From positions 27,414,819 through 27,478,818 of the forward strand of contig OY986439.1 in the NCBI GenBank assembly GCA_963920525.1: DNA of 64,000 nt, in the 5' to 3' direction. Positions 12,901 to 27,900 of the stretch are shown here, piece by piece. Both the position numbers and the translations under genes were made by a program. Numbering within the stretch: position 1 is the first letter of the stretch; the number at the start of each line of letters is the position of its first letter. The notes below the pieces were generated by a model. That model searched no databases. It had not been told where the DNA came from and worked only from the letters and a program-made list of their open reading frames with translations. This stretch comes from Dichetophora obliterata. Its lineage: Eukaryota > Arthropoda > Insecta > Diptera > Sciomyzidae.

Positions 12901-15900
12901 TGGTCAACGTTGTTTCCTCTTACACATGGACAAAGTGGTTTTTTGAGAAAAATAGTACAAAATATCGATCTATAAATGCTTTGATTTTTTAAAGAAAAAC
13001 TACATATGTCTTAAAGCAAAATTAAACACAGACTTTAACAAAGAATATCTCGCCAAACAAGATGCAACTCTCGATTTCTACGCTCATTGTCCTGTGTGAG
13101 AAATACTCGAGCACAGAACTTTTGATTGTTATCTGACTGTCTAAATGTTGGTGTTATTGGTTGAAGTGTTTACGTTTTCTTTGAATTTGATAAATTAAAT
13201 ATTTGCATATTTTTTGCAAATGCAATTTCTTGTTTTCGAGAAATGTATTTTGAATGCAATTTTATACGTTTTTCAAAAAAATTATGATAAGGTTTTATAT
13301 ATTTTTGGCATCAGAAGTGGTACCGAAAATAATTTTGTGAATTTGGATTCTTAAAATATTTCTGAACGAAACACTGTCTGAAAGTATTATTTTAAAACAC
13401 CAAGTTAAGACCATGATTTTTTTTTCGTCTTTTAAAAAATTTTTCTGCCTAGCATGAAATTTATTATTTCGTCAAAACACCTCACCTCATCATTTAGCAA
13501 AATGTTAAACTAAAATATTGAGTTTCAGAGCCTGCCATTCGAAGAGTCTCAATTGATTTAACAATTGTTTTAAAGATGTTTTTTTAAAAAAAATAATAAC
13601 CTTAAAGGAGATATCTGAAGAATTCAAAAAGGCCACTTCTGATGCCTGAGAAAAAACCCTTATATTAATTTTTTTCAAAAAGTTGAAAAATTGCGTTCAA
13701 GTATGCTTTTCTCAACAAATTGTAAATGAAAAGGCAAAAAATGTGCAAATTTTAAATACACCGAATATAAGGAAAACGCAAACACTTTAATAAATTCCAC
13801 CAAAATTAACACAATCAGATAACAATCAAAAGTTATGTGCTATTTCGAGTGTACCTTAAGATTCGAATATCCTTCACACAGGACACTGTGAGTAAAAATC
13901 TAGAGTGACATCTTGTTTGGCGAGATACTGTTAGTTAAAGTCTAGATTTACTCTTGTTTTAAGGCATATGTAGTTTTTCTTACAAAAATCAAAGCATTTG
14001 TAGATTTTGTTGATCTAGATCAGTACCATCGATCTGTGTTGATCGCTTTTTCGTTAGATTCCATGACCCTTGAATTGTCGTATAGTGTTATCAGTTCTTT
14101 AGAGAAAACTTGAAGAAAAACTTTGACATTTCATTTAGCAGAGCACAGATTGATGTTTGCTGCAAGTGTGAACAACTGAAAGTAGAGTTAAATGACGAAC
14201 CAAAGAAAATAATTACCGACAAGCTAAGGGAACATAAGCTTGAAGCTACAAAATTTTATGTTCTCAAAGTTACAAAAAATGTTCTCAAAGTGATACCATA
14301 ATGAAGCACCCACTAAAAGCTAGCTTAACAAAATTTTAAACTTGGCTTCGAAGTTTTGTTGAGGATGAAATTTTTACGTGTTCTTTAGAAATTACATCGA
14401 TGTAGAAACCTCAATCTTAAAAATGGAACCGGTTAAAAGTTAAATTGTTACCCAACAAACAATACGAGACAACAGATGTTGCAACTTCTACAAAATACGA
14501 GATATTTCGAAGGAAAGAAATCTGCTAGATCATGATTAAATTAAATAAAGAGATCGGATGACTTATATTTTTCTACGATTCCAGAGAGTCCAAACCAATA
14601 AAAAAAAAAACAAAAAATTGTCATTACATGAGCATAAAGAAACAGTTTTTTAATTATAATAACATTATTATTTGAAATAAACACTAATTTCTTACCTGTA
14701 AGAACAATTACAACTTCGCCCTATTTTCCATTAATAAGAAGTAATCATTTATTTGACCTAAAATTAAAAGATTAACTGGTTTTAATCAACGCATAAAATA
14801 TAACTATCACACAAACTGTCACCAAAAACTCAATGAAAAATATCTTAAAAGAACCTAAAAATATCTTACTAATTGAGTCAATTAATATCATAAAAGATTT
14901 GTAGAAATTTCGAACAAAAGCTGGCATTCTAACACTCATACCTTTCATGACTATTTATTTATTGAGGTAGTCACTGGTACCGTAACCATCACCATGCTAT
15001 TATTTGATGCTTTTGAACTCTTTCCAAAACACATACAACAAACAAAAAAGAAAAGTAGATAATAAAAATTTTACAAAAAAAAACAACAACTATCAAGGTC
15101 AGACATACAATAACATAGAACCAAAGCTATAACAAACACTTTGAAGTTACAAGTCGACTGGAAGACACGATATACATATATGTGAATGGAAAAATATACG
15201 CCAACAACAAAAGAAATTGTCTAGTATGTAATATGCGAGCGAATTGATATCATCATCGCCTTAAATAAAACGGCAACAATTTTAATAAAATAAGCGTAGC
15301 TTTACGAGTTTTTGACAGGCGATGAGCGCGAAGAGCAGCGTTTAGATGGCGAGCTGAATGAATGGATAAAGCTTGGAATTAATTAATGAATTGAAGTATT
15401 GATCAAACAGATTATGTGAGCTAATCGAGTAAGAAAACGAGAGAGAGAGCGGCGGTGGGTGGAGATAGGAGAAGATATGAGAGGAGATTTTGGCGCAAAT
15501 AATTATTTACAAATGCACATCAGGAACGACCTTTACGATACCATCAAAGTTTATTACAATTAGAAATGAGTTGCAGATGTCGCAACATTCGGTAGACAGA
15601 GAGTATTTTCGACATTTTGCTTTATTTTTTAAGGATGTTGCGTAAAAATGTTGGTAGGGTGACAGAAGGGGAGAAGTTACCCCAGGGAGATATGAAATAT
15701 TGGATTATGGAAAACTAATTTCGTTTTTTTCCAACAGAAGATATAATTTTTTCACAGCAAACTTCACAAATTAGCTTACTCATTTCACATTTTGACATAC
15801 GCAGTACTTTTTGGTTAGTGCCCTTTAAAATATGGAAAGTGAAAAGCAGAAATTGTACATTTTATTTCAGAAACGGTTAAAATCCTGTTTAGGCAACAAC

Positions 15901-18900
15901 AAAATTTCTCTGATGTGTACAAAGAAGATGTATTGATAGAACGTCAGTGCCGTGTTATAACTGCCCAATCAGCCAAACAAGCTTAGAATAGGCTTGTAGT
16001 AAGCTTACAAGCGTAGGCATTGTGCTTGGAAAAAGCTTGTAAAAATGGTTGTAAAATGCTTTCAAGTAATTGTAGAATAAGCAAAAGGAACCCTTGGAAA
16101 AATGTTCCTTACTGTAATATTATTACAATCGTTTACAATTCAATTTTATGTAAGTGTTGTAAATAAGCTTTCTACAATACTTTCTTTGCAATTGGAAAAA
16201 AGTTTTGTAAAAGTATTATAGAAAATTGGAAGTAAGTGTTATTGTAAGCTATTTACAACTGTTTATAAAAAATTGGAAAAAAGTGTTTTAAAAATATTAT
16301 TAAAACATTTATTAAATGCTGGGAAGCAAGTATTATTGCAAGCTTTTGACACCTGTTTTTAAGAAATCTTATGTGCTCGCAGTAACATAAGAGCACAAAT
16401 TTATCTTCTCAGTAAAATTAATCCATACGAAAGACCATTATATCCAAATCTATAGAAAATTCATCTATAATATACTGTCGATAAGTAAATTGCCACTTAA
16501 AAAAAGGGCATATAAATAAAACTATGTGGACTATTCAATATAAATTTTTATTAAAGCACATTGGTTTAAATTTCTTATTGCAATTGTAGTTTTTAGTGCT
16601 TGGGGAATTCCAAATTCCACAATAATGTGGAAGTTGTGAAACAATTACCTCTGAAAGCATTTTCCAATCATGCGCTTGTAATTTAAACTTCAAGTAAACT
16701 TACTACAAGTATTATTATAAGAAGCTTACTTTTATTATGTTTCTATACAATTTTACAACACGACTTTTATATTTATGACGTAGACAAGTGTTTTCAAAGC
16801 ATGTTTGTAAAAGGCATTCATTATTCCATTGTAGGTAAGCTTACTCCAAACACTATTACACAATGGTTGATTGGGTGGTTTGCAAAATTTCGATCATCAA
16901 GCCATTCATAATCATTTGAAACGCCTAGGTCTTTCATTAAAAACACAAGAAACTACTTTCCGGACCCCCCAATATTTTAGTAAACAATGATTTCCTGCTC
17001 GAAGAAACTGTGAATACACAAGCGGCACAGTGAAATAGCTCCTAATGAAATAACTCTTAAAGAAAAAATTAAATAACTACCAAAAAATTTTCATACATTT
17101 TTTGGAGTTATTTCATTTTCAATAACTTCAAAAAAATTTGGAGTTATTTCATTTTTATTGGAAATTGTTTCTTTTTTTTATGAAATAACACCCAATTATG
17201 TGATAACTCCCAAAAAATTTGAGAATGAAATAAGTCCCAAAATATTTGGTTGGGAGTTATTTCATTTAAAGGTGGTCTCATTTGTCTTGAGAGTTGTTCC
17301 ATTTAAGTTGGAAGCTATTTCTCTTGCCTGAAATGCTTCCTTCATACAATGTTAACTTACGTTCAGGGTTAAAAATGCAACCAGTGGGCTGCTGATCGTT
17401 CTACAGTAAAAGTCATTTGTAATTGTACCATGAAAACTAAAGTATACCGTTTCGTTTTCACAGTATCGGCGGTTGCACTCTCAGACATGATCCTACCTGG
17501 TTTTATTGTACCATGCAAATTAATGTATTCCGTTGCATTTTGAGAGTATCGATGGTTGCACTCTCAGTCATGAGCCTACCTGGTTTTATTGCAGCATGTT
17601 TGGTTGTATCATTGACACTTATGACTTATGAACAATAAAAATTTAAAAAAAAATTATTTTACCTAAAATAACCCTTACTTGTTATGTATTTATCTATAGT
17701 AATAAAACTCATTTTATGTTTGTTTGTTTGTTTATTTGTTTGGCCCTTATACAAATCTAAACGGCTCAGTGGATTTCGTTCAAACTAGGTAAACATATTA
17801 AATACATCTTAGATTAAAATGTTCATACTTAGTTTTTGCCACGCCCCCTCCGAAATTTTTCAACTAACGGTAAATTTGGTATTATAATACCTTTTGCTAT
17901 CGGAGTTTTTAGTGTATTTAATTTTTAAAAAATTTTGTTATTTTTACTCACATATATTAAAAATTGTAGAATTTTTTCAGTACAATGACTATTTCATAAA
18001 ACATCGTTACCTAAGAATGAGAAAAGACGACACACAAATCAAAGTTTAGTCTTTCGATGCAAATAACTCCGCTGTCCATTAATATATTTCATTCAAATTT
18101 TTTTTTTTTTAAAAATTTTTCTAAATAATCTTCAAAAAATTCTTCACATTGCTTCCAAATAATCCAGATTATTTTTTTTACATGCAAAGCAAAAACAAAA
18201 ATAATAATCCTATAACAAATAGGATTATTTTTGCTATCCATATAAAATTGTGATATAGCCTTAAAAAAATTTGAAACACAGGTGCCGCACCTGTATATTT
18301 TTATGAGCTGTCATTTCATTTTTTGAATTATTTGTTTGTTTGATACAATGACTATTAGGTAGCCATGATAGCTACCTATTTTCTCACGAGCTGCGACCAT
18401 CTAATGTTAAACAAAAGAGCGCAAAACAAAACGTGTTTGACACACACATTAGACGCATTTAGCGGAGCCAACACTTGTACTTCAATTATTTATATAACTG
18501 CATAATATTAATAATTAAATTAAATAATTTAAACTTTTTTTTAAGTTTAGAGCAAAACACATTCAGAAAAAAACATCGATCATTAAGGTACCGCTACCAT
18601 AACAGTTCACAACAGTTTTGAACGACACACGTTCTCATGATGCCTAATAGTTATTGTATCATGATTACTTGTTTGAATTTAATTTTGACTGCAACGGTAG
18701 TGCCCTCTAAGAGTCGTTTTTCTTGCCGTTCCTTTGAGAAAATTAGTTATCGCGATTATATTAAGGCGAAAGGAACGCAGCTAATATTGACTTTTTACTC
18801 AAAAAATTACACAAAAATTGTTTTTGTTGTAAAAATGATATCAAGTAAAAAGTGCATATTTGACTACTTTCCATATGACATAGCATTTACTTGCAAAAAT

Positions 18901-21900
18901 TCTTTCAGCGAGGCACAAAAATTATTTTACTATTTTTGTCATCAAAACAACAAGGGTGCTGATTGTTTAGCGAAATTTATTTTTTCCAAATAGTTGGTTT
19001 TATATTTTTTACAAAAAAGTCAAGTCTCAAAAATAATTTATGTAAAAAAATTTCCCCAATATCTCTTTCCTATCAAAAGTTATGGCAAAAAATTTATTAT
19101 TTCATACCAGACTATATTAATAAAAGTGATTTTTGTATTCAAATTTTCTAGCCTTTGAGCTCTTCTCTCCATTTTTACCTAATTTTTCTCTAAGAATTGA
19201 TCATTTTGCGGCAAAGTAAAGTATGTAGTATTTATATAATTTTAATATTAATTGAATTTACGTTTCTTATTTTAAAAACACTAAATTAATTTTGTCAAAT
19301 ACTTATGTGTATTCTTTAAGAATTTTAGAATTTGTCAAAAACTTATGTGTATTCTTTTAGAATTTTCATGAGTAAGCGTGCCTAATCGTAAGCAATTATG
19401 TCCGCATGCACTCGTGAGTCAAAAAAGGTAATCGTGAACTTGCGTGATCATGAGTAAAATAAACAATTTTAATTGTGAACGTGCGTGATCGTGATTCACA
19501 AAATAATTTTAACTGTTAGCGTGCATGATTATAAGAAAACACATCGTGAGCGTGCGTGATCGTGTGTCAAAATTACTCACACGATCATCTCTAATTTCCA
19601 TATGGCAGTTAAAAAAAATAATTTTTTTAAAATGGGTTCGATGATAATTTCAAATAGTGGAGAAGTATAAAGAATAGCCTGCTTTATATTTCAAAAATCA
19701 ATTTTAAAATTTTTTTAAAAATAAATCTTCCAATGATCGCCGAAATGAGCGAAAGAAGATTTTAAAAGTTTTTCTTGAATAAAGAATTCATCGCTTGGGC
19801 GATGGAAAACGATCCATCTTTCAAAGTACCCCTGGGCGAATCGCAAGTGCTTCACAAAATCAACTTCTCTTCATTTCGTCTTCCAAATGCTTGCAGGGTA
19901 TGTTTAGATAGACAATTTTTCAATGCGTTCGTGTGATTTTTTTTAAATTTTCCTATTTTTCAGTTTTGAACGAATTGAAAAATAACAAAATAAAATTATT
20001 TTTCCTCTCTCTTTACTATAATTTTTTAAAATATGCATAAAGAAAGTCTAAGAAAAATTTTGTATTTCATTGATTTTTATGTTTGTATAAGAACTCTAAA
20101 AATTTGAAGCAAATTAAAGATATGAATGAATGTGAATATAAATGATATGAATATGAATGATATGAATGTGAATCGTGGCCTAAATTGCGTAGAATAAATA
20201 TGTATAACTTTTTTAATAGTAATTAGAATTTAACTTTAAAATTTTACACACTCATTTCTGACATCATAACATCTTCATAATAGAGAAGAACAATTTTTGT
20301 TATTTTTGTATTAAATTTAAAAAAATAGAATACCTTAAAAAATATCTATCTTAAGAATTGCAAATTGAAAGAATTTATTTACTTCCGATTTAAAGCTAAT
20401 GCTTTTTCTTTTGTATGCTTTGTGCTACGAATAAACAAGCGATAATAATTTTAACTGCTGCTACCCAACTCATCGCACTTCGCACTTCAGCATTTTTGTC
20501 ATGCAACGCATCAATAAAAAAAGCGCCAGGCAAATGTTTAAACAAACAACAAAAACAATAACTACAATAAATAATAAAGTTATGTACCAAGCTGCGATTT
20601 GATGCGTCCAGCAAAAGCAACACACGGCGATAAAAGTCGATGACATCATTTCGATTTGAAACTACCTACTTTGTTTGCCTACTTCGCTGCAGAACGACGA
20701 ATGCTTAAAAAATATTGCCTTATAAAATGAAAAAGAATATTTTTCAATTTAAAAACTAGCAAAAGAACAAGTTAAATTTGCTTAAGTAACACAAAATTAA
20801 ATAAACATAAACAAAAAAGAACCGGTACTCCTAGCAACACGACAAGATTGCAAACTAATGGAATGTACTTGACAAAAAAAACGGCGTTGACTCTTCTTTA
20901 AACTTTGTAGTTTAAAATCTTGACCCTAACTTGAAAACGAAAGTGCAGTTAAGAAGATGACTAGACGGCAAACAATTGATATGTTTTGTTTTTACTGGAA
21001 TGCACCCATAAGTTTATATCCACTATATACAGTGTTGCGCAAAACAATAGTAACAAAATAAGTGCGCTGCAACAAAATCGTGTATCTTTTTTAGTATTTG
21101 GGTACACACAAAAATGATTATAGGAATCAAAGCAAATATTCATACATCATATATTAAACAAATCAAATCCATTTCATCAAATCAAATTTGTTTTTTTTAA
21201 TTAAATTTCAAATTAATGTGGCTACATTCAATTTGTCTGAGAGCAAAAAAAAGCAACAAAACTTGAAAAATGTAAAAAGAGAACAAAAGTTCCAAGAACT
21301 ACCGGTAAAAGTTCCGTTATTGTAAAGCACGTGTTGTTTGTAAGTCATAAACATTTAAGTTTAGTTTTGTTTTTGAGCTGGTTGTGACATTGACTGTTCC
21401 ATTTATAATAGCACGTTTTAAATACTGTGAAGTTCTTAAATTGCAAATTGTTTTCGAATATAAAAACGGAAATTCACAAATATCTAACGTGGTACAGTTT
21501 GATATTAATCACTCAATAGTTTGCAGATTAATAAAGAAATATACCATCACAAAAGACGTAACAACGGTACATTAAAGAGGGCGGCCGCGAAAGACATCGC
21601 TGCGTGATGACAGGAACATTTGTGGCGTGTTCAAACGAAACGCATTTGCCACATCCAAATAGGTTGTTCGGACACTTGATTTAGATATCCATCACAGCAC
21701 TTTTTGATGACGAGCCGTTGAGAACGATTAAAGAAGTTACAGACCGACAGAGAAACCTTTGCTTACAGCTAAGCATAAAAAACAAGGTGAGGTGTTACAA
21801 TTTAAACAATTCTGTCCGAAATTGTGACAACAAGTTGCAATTTATTGTTTTTTAGACTCAGTCTTGCAAAAGAGCACCTAAATTGGACCGTTCAAAAATC

Positions 21901-24900
21901 GAAAATGGTTTTTTAGCGATGAATCAAAGTTCAACTTGATTAATTCAGATGGGATGTGTACGGTACGGCGCCACCCAGGTACACGACTTGAAGCCCAAAA
22001 CTGCAAAATAAATTTTAAGCACGGAGGTGGTGGCATTATGGTCTGCACTTGTTTTTCCTATAATGAAGTTGAACCATTTCAAAAAATCGATGGAATTATG
22101 GATCGATTTGTATATAATGACATTTTAGAAAGCAAGATGCAACCACATTCAGAGTAGAATATGTCGCTTCAGTGAACGTTTCAGCCCGATAACGACCCAA
22201 AGCACACTTCAAAGCTCATCAAAGATTACATTAGAGGCAATGGTATTCAAGTCCTTGATTGGCCGGTACAGTCACAATGACTTGAATGCCATTGCAAATA
22301 TTTTTGGGATTTTGAAGGTAAATGTTTCTGGTCAAAGGTTTTCCAATAAGACTGCACTCTATGAAGCCCTGAAACTTAATTGGGAACATATACCTAATAC
22401 CAACATATCTAATTTAATAGAGTCGATATCGCTCAGATGTGCAGCGGCTATCAAGAATAATGAATCTTACACCATATATAAATTATGTTGCTTTTGTTTT
22501 GCTCTCAGACAAACTGAATGAAATCACATTAATTTGAAATTTAATAAAGAAAACAAAACCAAATTTGAATATGATTTGTTTTTAATATGATATATGAATA
22601 TATGCTTTGGTTCCTATAATCATTTTTGGGTGTACCTAATATTTAAAAAGATACACGATTTTGTAGCAGCGTACTGATTTTGTTGCTATTGTTTTACGCA
22701 ACACTGTATAAACATACATACATAGTACGAGTATGTATCATTTTAGTCTTGCGACTGACTATCTTGTTACTTTTTACATACAAAATGTATTTAAAAATAT
22801 ACACACTATACATATTCCAATAATACTAATACAGTTGTAGTGCCGTACAGTGATTAATAAAAATTGATTAATAGTTGATTTAATGTGCGATTTGGTACTT
22901 CAATGCATAAAGCTGTCAATATTGACAGAAATGTTTTTCCCTTATTTTGATTGAATTATTAGCAAAAAGGTTAAACATTTAATTTTATAATGTGTTTTAG
23001 TTGATGTTATAATGCATTCTCAAAAAGAATACTAATTTGGTAAGAGATAATAGATTGATTGTCACAATTTCGAAGTGTATCTCCCACTTCAAAGATTTCA
23101 TATAAAAAATGTCCATGGTTTGTCCTAACTGAAAGAAAGGATAAGGATCACTTTTTTTTAAGTTTTCCGAAAAAAATTTATAAGATTAAGTTTTAAGATT
23201 TAAATGCAAGAGCAACCAAGACCAAAAATTAAGGTGCATAAGACTCTTTAAGTCACAATTGCTTAGTTTATTTAAACATTCACTTTATCGAGTATATTTA
23301 TATTGAAATAGATATAATTATTTTAGGATTTTCCTAAAAACAGCAATTCCAATATATAAGGATATTTATTTTAAATTAAAATTGTTACACAAAATTTAAA
23401 AATTTAACATGCTTTAAAAAGTATTGTGGCATTTGATTCGCGGATTGAAAAAATGATTATTAGCATATTGTAATATAATATATATTTACAGAACAACTTT
23501 GAGTTGTTTTTTCTTGCCATTTTTTATTAATTTATAAATCAAAATGTGGTTATGATGGCAGAGTGGTAAGAAATTAATTTTTTCACAGACAATAAATATC
23601 GATACCTAAAAGGCGAAACATAGTAACCAACATTTCTACGAAATAAACTTTATTTTATATTCAGGATTCTGTTATATTTTGGCATGACCCTCAAAATATA
23701 TTTTTTATCATTTTTCATTCTATAACTTTTAAAACTATTTAAACTATAAAGTATTTATAGTATAAATAATAATAACCCACGAGCAAGCAAATGCTCGTCA
23801 GATGATTGATTAAGCAAGTGCTTTATTTTTCGTTGTTCATTTTTTTCACATAGCTCTGAGAAGTCTTTTGGGGGTCTTCCAGGTATGAGACTATTATTTT
23901 TAAATAGTCAACAGTCAAAAAAGATTTAATTATACGCCTTTGTCCTATTCGATTTTTAAATAGATATATTCCATGGTATACATTAAAATCAATAGGTATA
24001 TTCCACGTTCAGGAACCGTTAAATTTTGAATTTTTAGCTTTGACACTGCATATTTCAATACTTCATTCGCACAATTGATAACGGGAGCGGATTTCAGGAG
24101 GTATTTTTTGCGAACAAAGTAAAATACATCTTCGTTTGTTATTCGGTGAACCTCTTAAAAGCAGGAAATATACGTCATCGGCGTGAAAAAGCACATAATT
24201 TTTATTAATACTAAAAAAATAAATGTCTAAATACTTAAAAACAGTTGGATTGGAAATATTAAAATTTTATATTTTTTTAAATCACTATCAAAAGCAGATG
24301 CTCTATATTTTTTTTTTTAATTTCAGTGTATCTCGAAATGTCTTTTTTATACAACATCAAAATTGATTTGGTTAAGAAAACCTACAAAATGAAAAAACGA
24401 ACCACCAGAAATGATATCAACAAAAAAAAAAAATAAAAAGTTAGTAACACTCTTTTAAATATGCTCAAAGTGAAGCTTTAATTTTAATATTAAATAATAT
24501 TTTTTGTTATACAATATTTTTCAATATTGAAATGTGAACTTTTAAATGAATGTTGTTAAGACGGCACGAGCAAAACGTTTTTGACTTTAGTATTCGAAAA
24601 TGTTGTTTTGAATATTTATTTTGACAAAAAATTCCATTTAGCATAAAAACCCCTTAATTTGTTCTACATCAAACACTGTGCACTTTATGTATTTTAGTAT
24701 AGCCAATACTTTTAATTTCTCTTAGAAAGTGGCTTAGAAAGTAAAAGCCAATACTTTTATTTTCCCTTAGAAAGTATTGGCTAATATATAATGCATCAAA
24801 AACCAAATCATAAAAACTTTTATGTTTTTCCGAATGAAAATGCGTGTAGTAAGTAAATACATACACATAAATAATATATGAAGTACTATGGTTTGACACA

Positions 24901-27900
24901 AAAAAGGAATTCTTAAAGCTAAAGCTTATTTTTTAAATTCTTAAGTAACACAAAAAGCGGTATTTAATAACGCTTTTTCATTATCATTGCCATTTGTTAA
25001 GAACTTGTTACTCATAATGACCATTTGCTATTACAATGACACAGTTCAACAAAATGAGGATTTTCAGTTGGAACCATTTAACAACTATGAACGAACACAG
25101 TTAGTACATTCGTTACGAGCCTGGCATTAGCGTTGTACGAAAAAATAAATAAATAAAATGAAAATGAAAATGAAAGCTTGTACGGGCTCATTCTGTGCGG
25201 TAACTCAAAGAAATGATTGAGCCAAAATTTTTTTCCGATCGGAGGGGAAATAACACCTGCCTCATCGGCTCTAAAGCGGGGGACTTTTGCAAAAATTTAA
25301 AGAAAATAATTCACAGCTCGCTCAAATGTATGAGGAGGTCCTATTATTTTTTTACTCCCAATATTTTTTTTGAACATACCTTTGCCATATATGTAATATT
25401 TCTAGAGGCTCCTCTATAAAATACAAATTTTTTTTAAAATCGCTTAGACGCTCATAGCTCTCCAGAAGTTCTCTCTAGAAGGTTTACATGTATGAGCAGG
25501 TCCTAATTATTTTTTTTAACATACCTATCACCTGACTACCCCCCTCTTTGATGTTTCCTTACAAAAATATATATTCCCTCGGGGTGAGTCTTGGAAGGTT
25601 TAAATGTATGAACAGTAGGCCGGTCCGATTTGTGGGGAGGCAAAAATATCGCCCATTGCTCAGTGAAAATCGTATTCTAGGGATCAAAACAAGAAACTTT
25701 GCCCAATGAACTAAACCTCTAAAACGAATTCTAATGCCCCAACTTTTGACTTTTGTCCCCTAGGGTCAAATTTTGAAAAATCCCTCTTTGACCCATTTAT
25801 ACTGCCCCAATCGAGTTCAAATGTATGACCGACCCCCACTAACTTTGAAGGGCTGATCCACCCATGCCAGTGGATTTTTTCATGTAAAGTGCCAAAATTG
25901 GTGCCAAAAAGTGCCAAATTAGTTCATACATTTGAACTCGATTGGGGCAGTCAAAACGGGATTTTTCAAAATTTGACCCTACGGGACAAAAGTCAAAAGT
26001 TGGGGCGTTAGAATTCGTTTTAGAGGTATTGTTCCTCGGGCAAAGTTTCTTATTTCGATTCCTAGAATACAATTTTCACTGAGCAATAAGCGATTTTTAA
26101 ATCAACCAGTCCAATCCAGACCAATCATGCCTACCACTTATCTGCCCCCCTTTTAGATACTTCCATAAAAAAAACTATAAAAATTCGAAAAAAACAGATT
26201 TTAAGTCCTTCTAGATAGTCATAATTTTTCCCAATTGTTCAATTTTAAATTGAAGAAACATGTTTAATTTTAAATTGATGACCTATGACCCAAAAAATGA
26301 GCCTGGGTGAGGAGGCTTGACCTTTTACCTGAAATGTAAGTGGAAAAAGGCAATTAATTAAATATAAGCTAAACTATTAGAGATGGAAGAACATGATGTA
26401 AGAGGGAGTTTCAGACATTGGAAAAATAATAAGACTTGTTTCGCCGTCTCTTATGGATACTCTACAATAAGAATTGTTTTAGTAACATTTGTGAATATAT
26501 TATATGATGGTGAAATTTCTTACAAGTAGTAAATTTTGAAAAATTCCCGTTATTTTGACATAAAAATTATTTCCACATCTTGAAAACTATAGATGTTCTC
26601 AGTACAACGTATTTTTGTATGAAAAGTCATTGATTAAGTAATATAACGGTATAGGAAATCTTTTTGGACAATATTTTTAACAGATAGTATGTTGAAATAA
26701 ATTTCCATTATTTTACCATCAAAACTATTGCGATAATTTAAAACCTTTAGATTTTCTTAATACAAAGCATTTTTTAAGTCAAGGTAATCGCCTCAGAAAT
26801 AGAAAAACTATTAATTTCAATTTTAATTTTTGATTTTGCAAGCAAATATATCCATTATTTTAAAATCTATTATCCTTAAATTTTTTGGCTGTAGGTTTAA
26901 ATAATTTACTATATAAAAATGTAAAAGGATTTACCGTTACCTGTCCAATTATATGTTATATATTATTTTTAAAAACCTCTAAAATATTCAATGTATCCCC
27001 AAAAAGTAAGTCAAAAGTTCCTTTACTCGGCTTGGGGTTGGTGTGATTTGGTAGAAATCGTCACGTTACAGTGAGATTGCTGTGTATGCGTGTGAATATC
27101 GATCAGACTACAAACTACCCAGTGGGCATTTGAGCTAGCGATACGCAAAAGAATACATGCTAGTAGTGCTCTTATTGGCGTCAATATACATACCTTCCAT
27201 GATCGCTGCATTGATGAGTGCTTCTGTAAGGCCTACCTTTTAAAGGTTTGGAGTCCTTTCCTGTTATTTTATATGAAAAATTTTTTAAAAAAATTTGGAA
27301 AAAATTATAAATGATCAGATCAATTAAAAAAAATCAAATCTTAAAAAAAAACAAAAAAAAATATTTTTTTTTGTCCGAGTTGGGACGCGAACCCAGGTCT
27401 CCGAAATCTAACACATTGCATATCACATTATATGAAAACTTTTATATGGAAAAATTCTAAGACTTTTCTATTATTTTTGTATGAAGAAATTTACAAAAAC
27501 ATTCCAAAAAATTTTTGAAATGAACACAAAAATTTGTAAGAAAATGTAGATTTTAAAAAAAATAGAAAAAAAATTTTTTTTAGTCCGAGCTGGGTCGCGA
27601 ACCCGCGCTCCCGAAAGCTTACTTTCATTTGTAATGATGCGAAATAAGCTGAAGTTTGGTAACAACTTAGGTGGACGAGTGGGTAAGATGCTAGACCGCC
27701 AGATGAGAGGACGCTGGTTCAAATCTTGAAACTGTCAAAAGTTTTTTATTTCAAGTTGATATTTATATTGCTTTTCTTTCTAACGTACATTCTAAAGAAG
27801 GGCTTCTAGCAGGCTTCTTTAGAGTCGCGAGAGAGGAAGGCCTAGAAAATTTTTTCGTTTCAAAAGACCTGCTTTTGCCCACTGGGTAGCAGGTGAGTGC

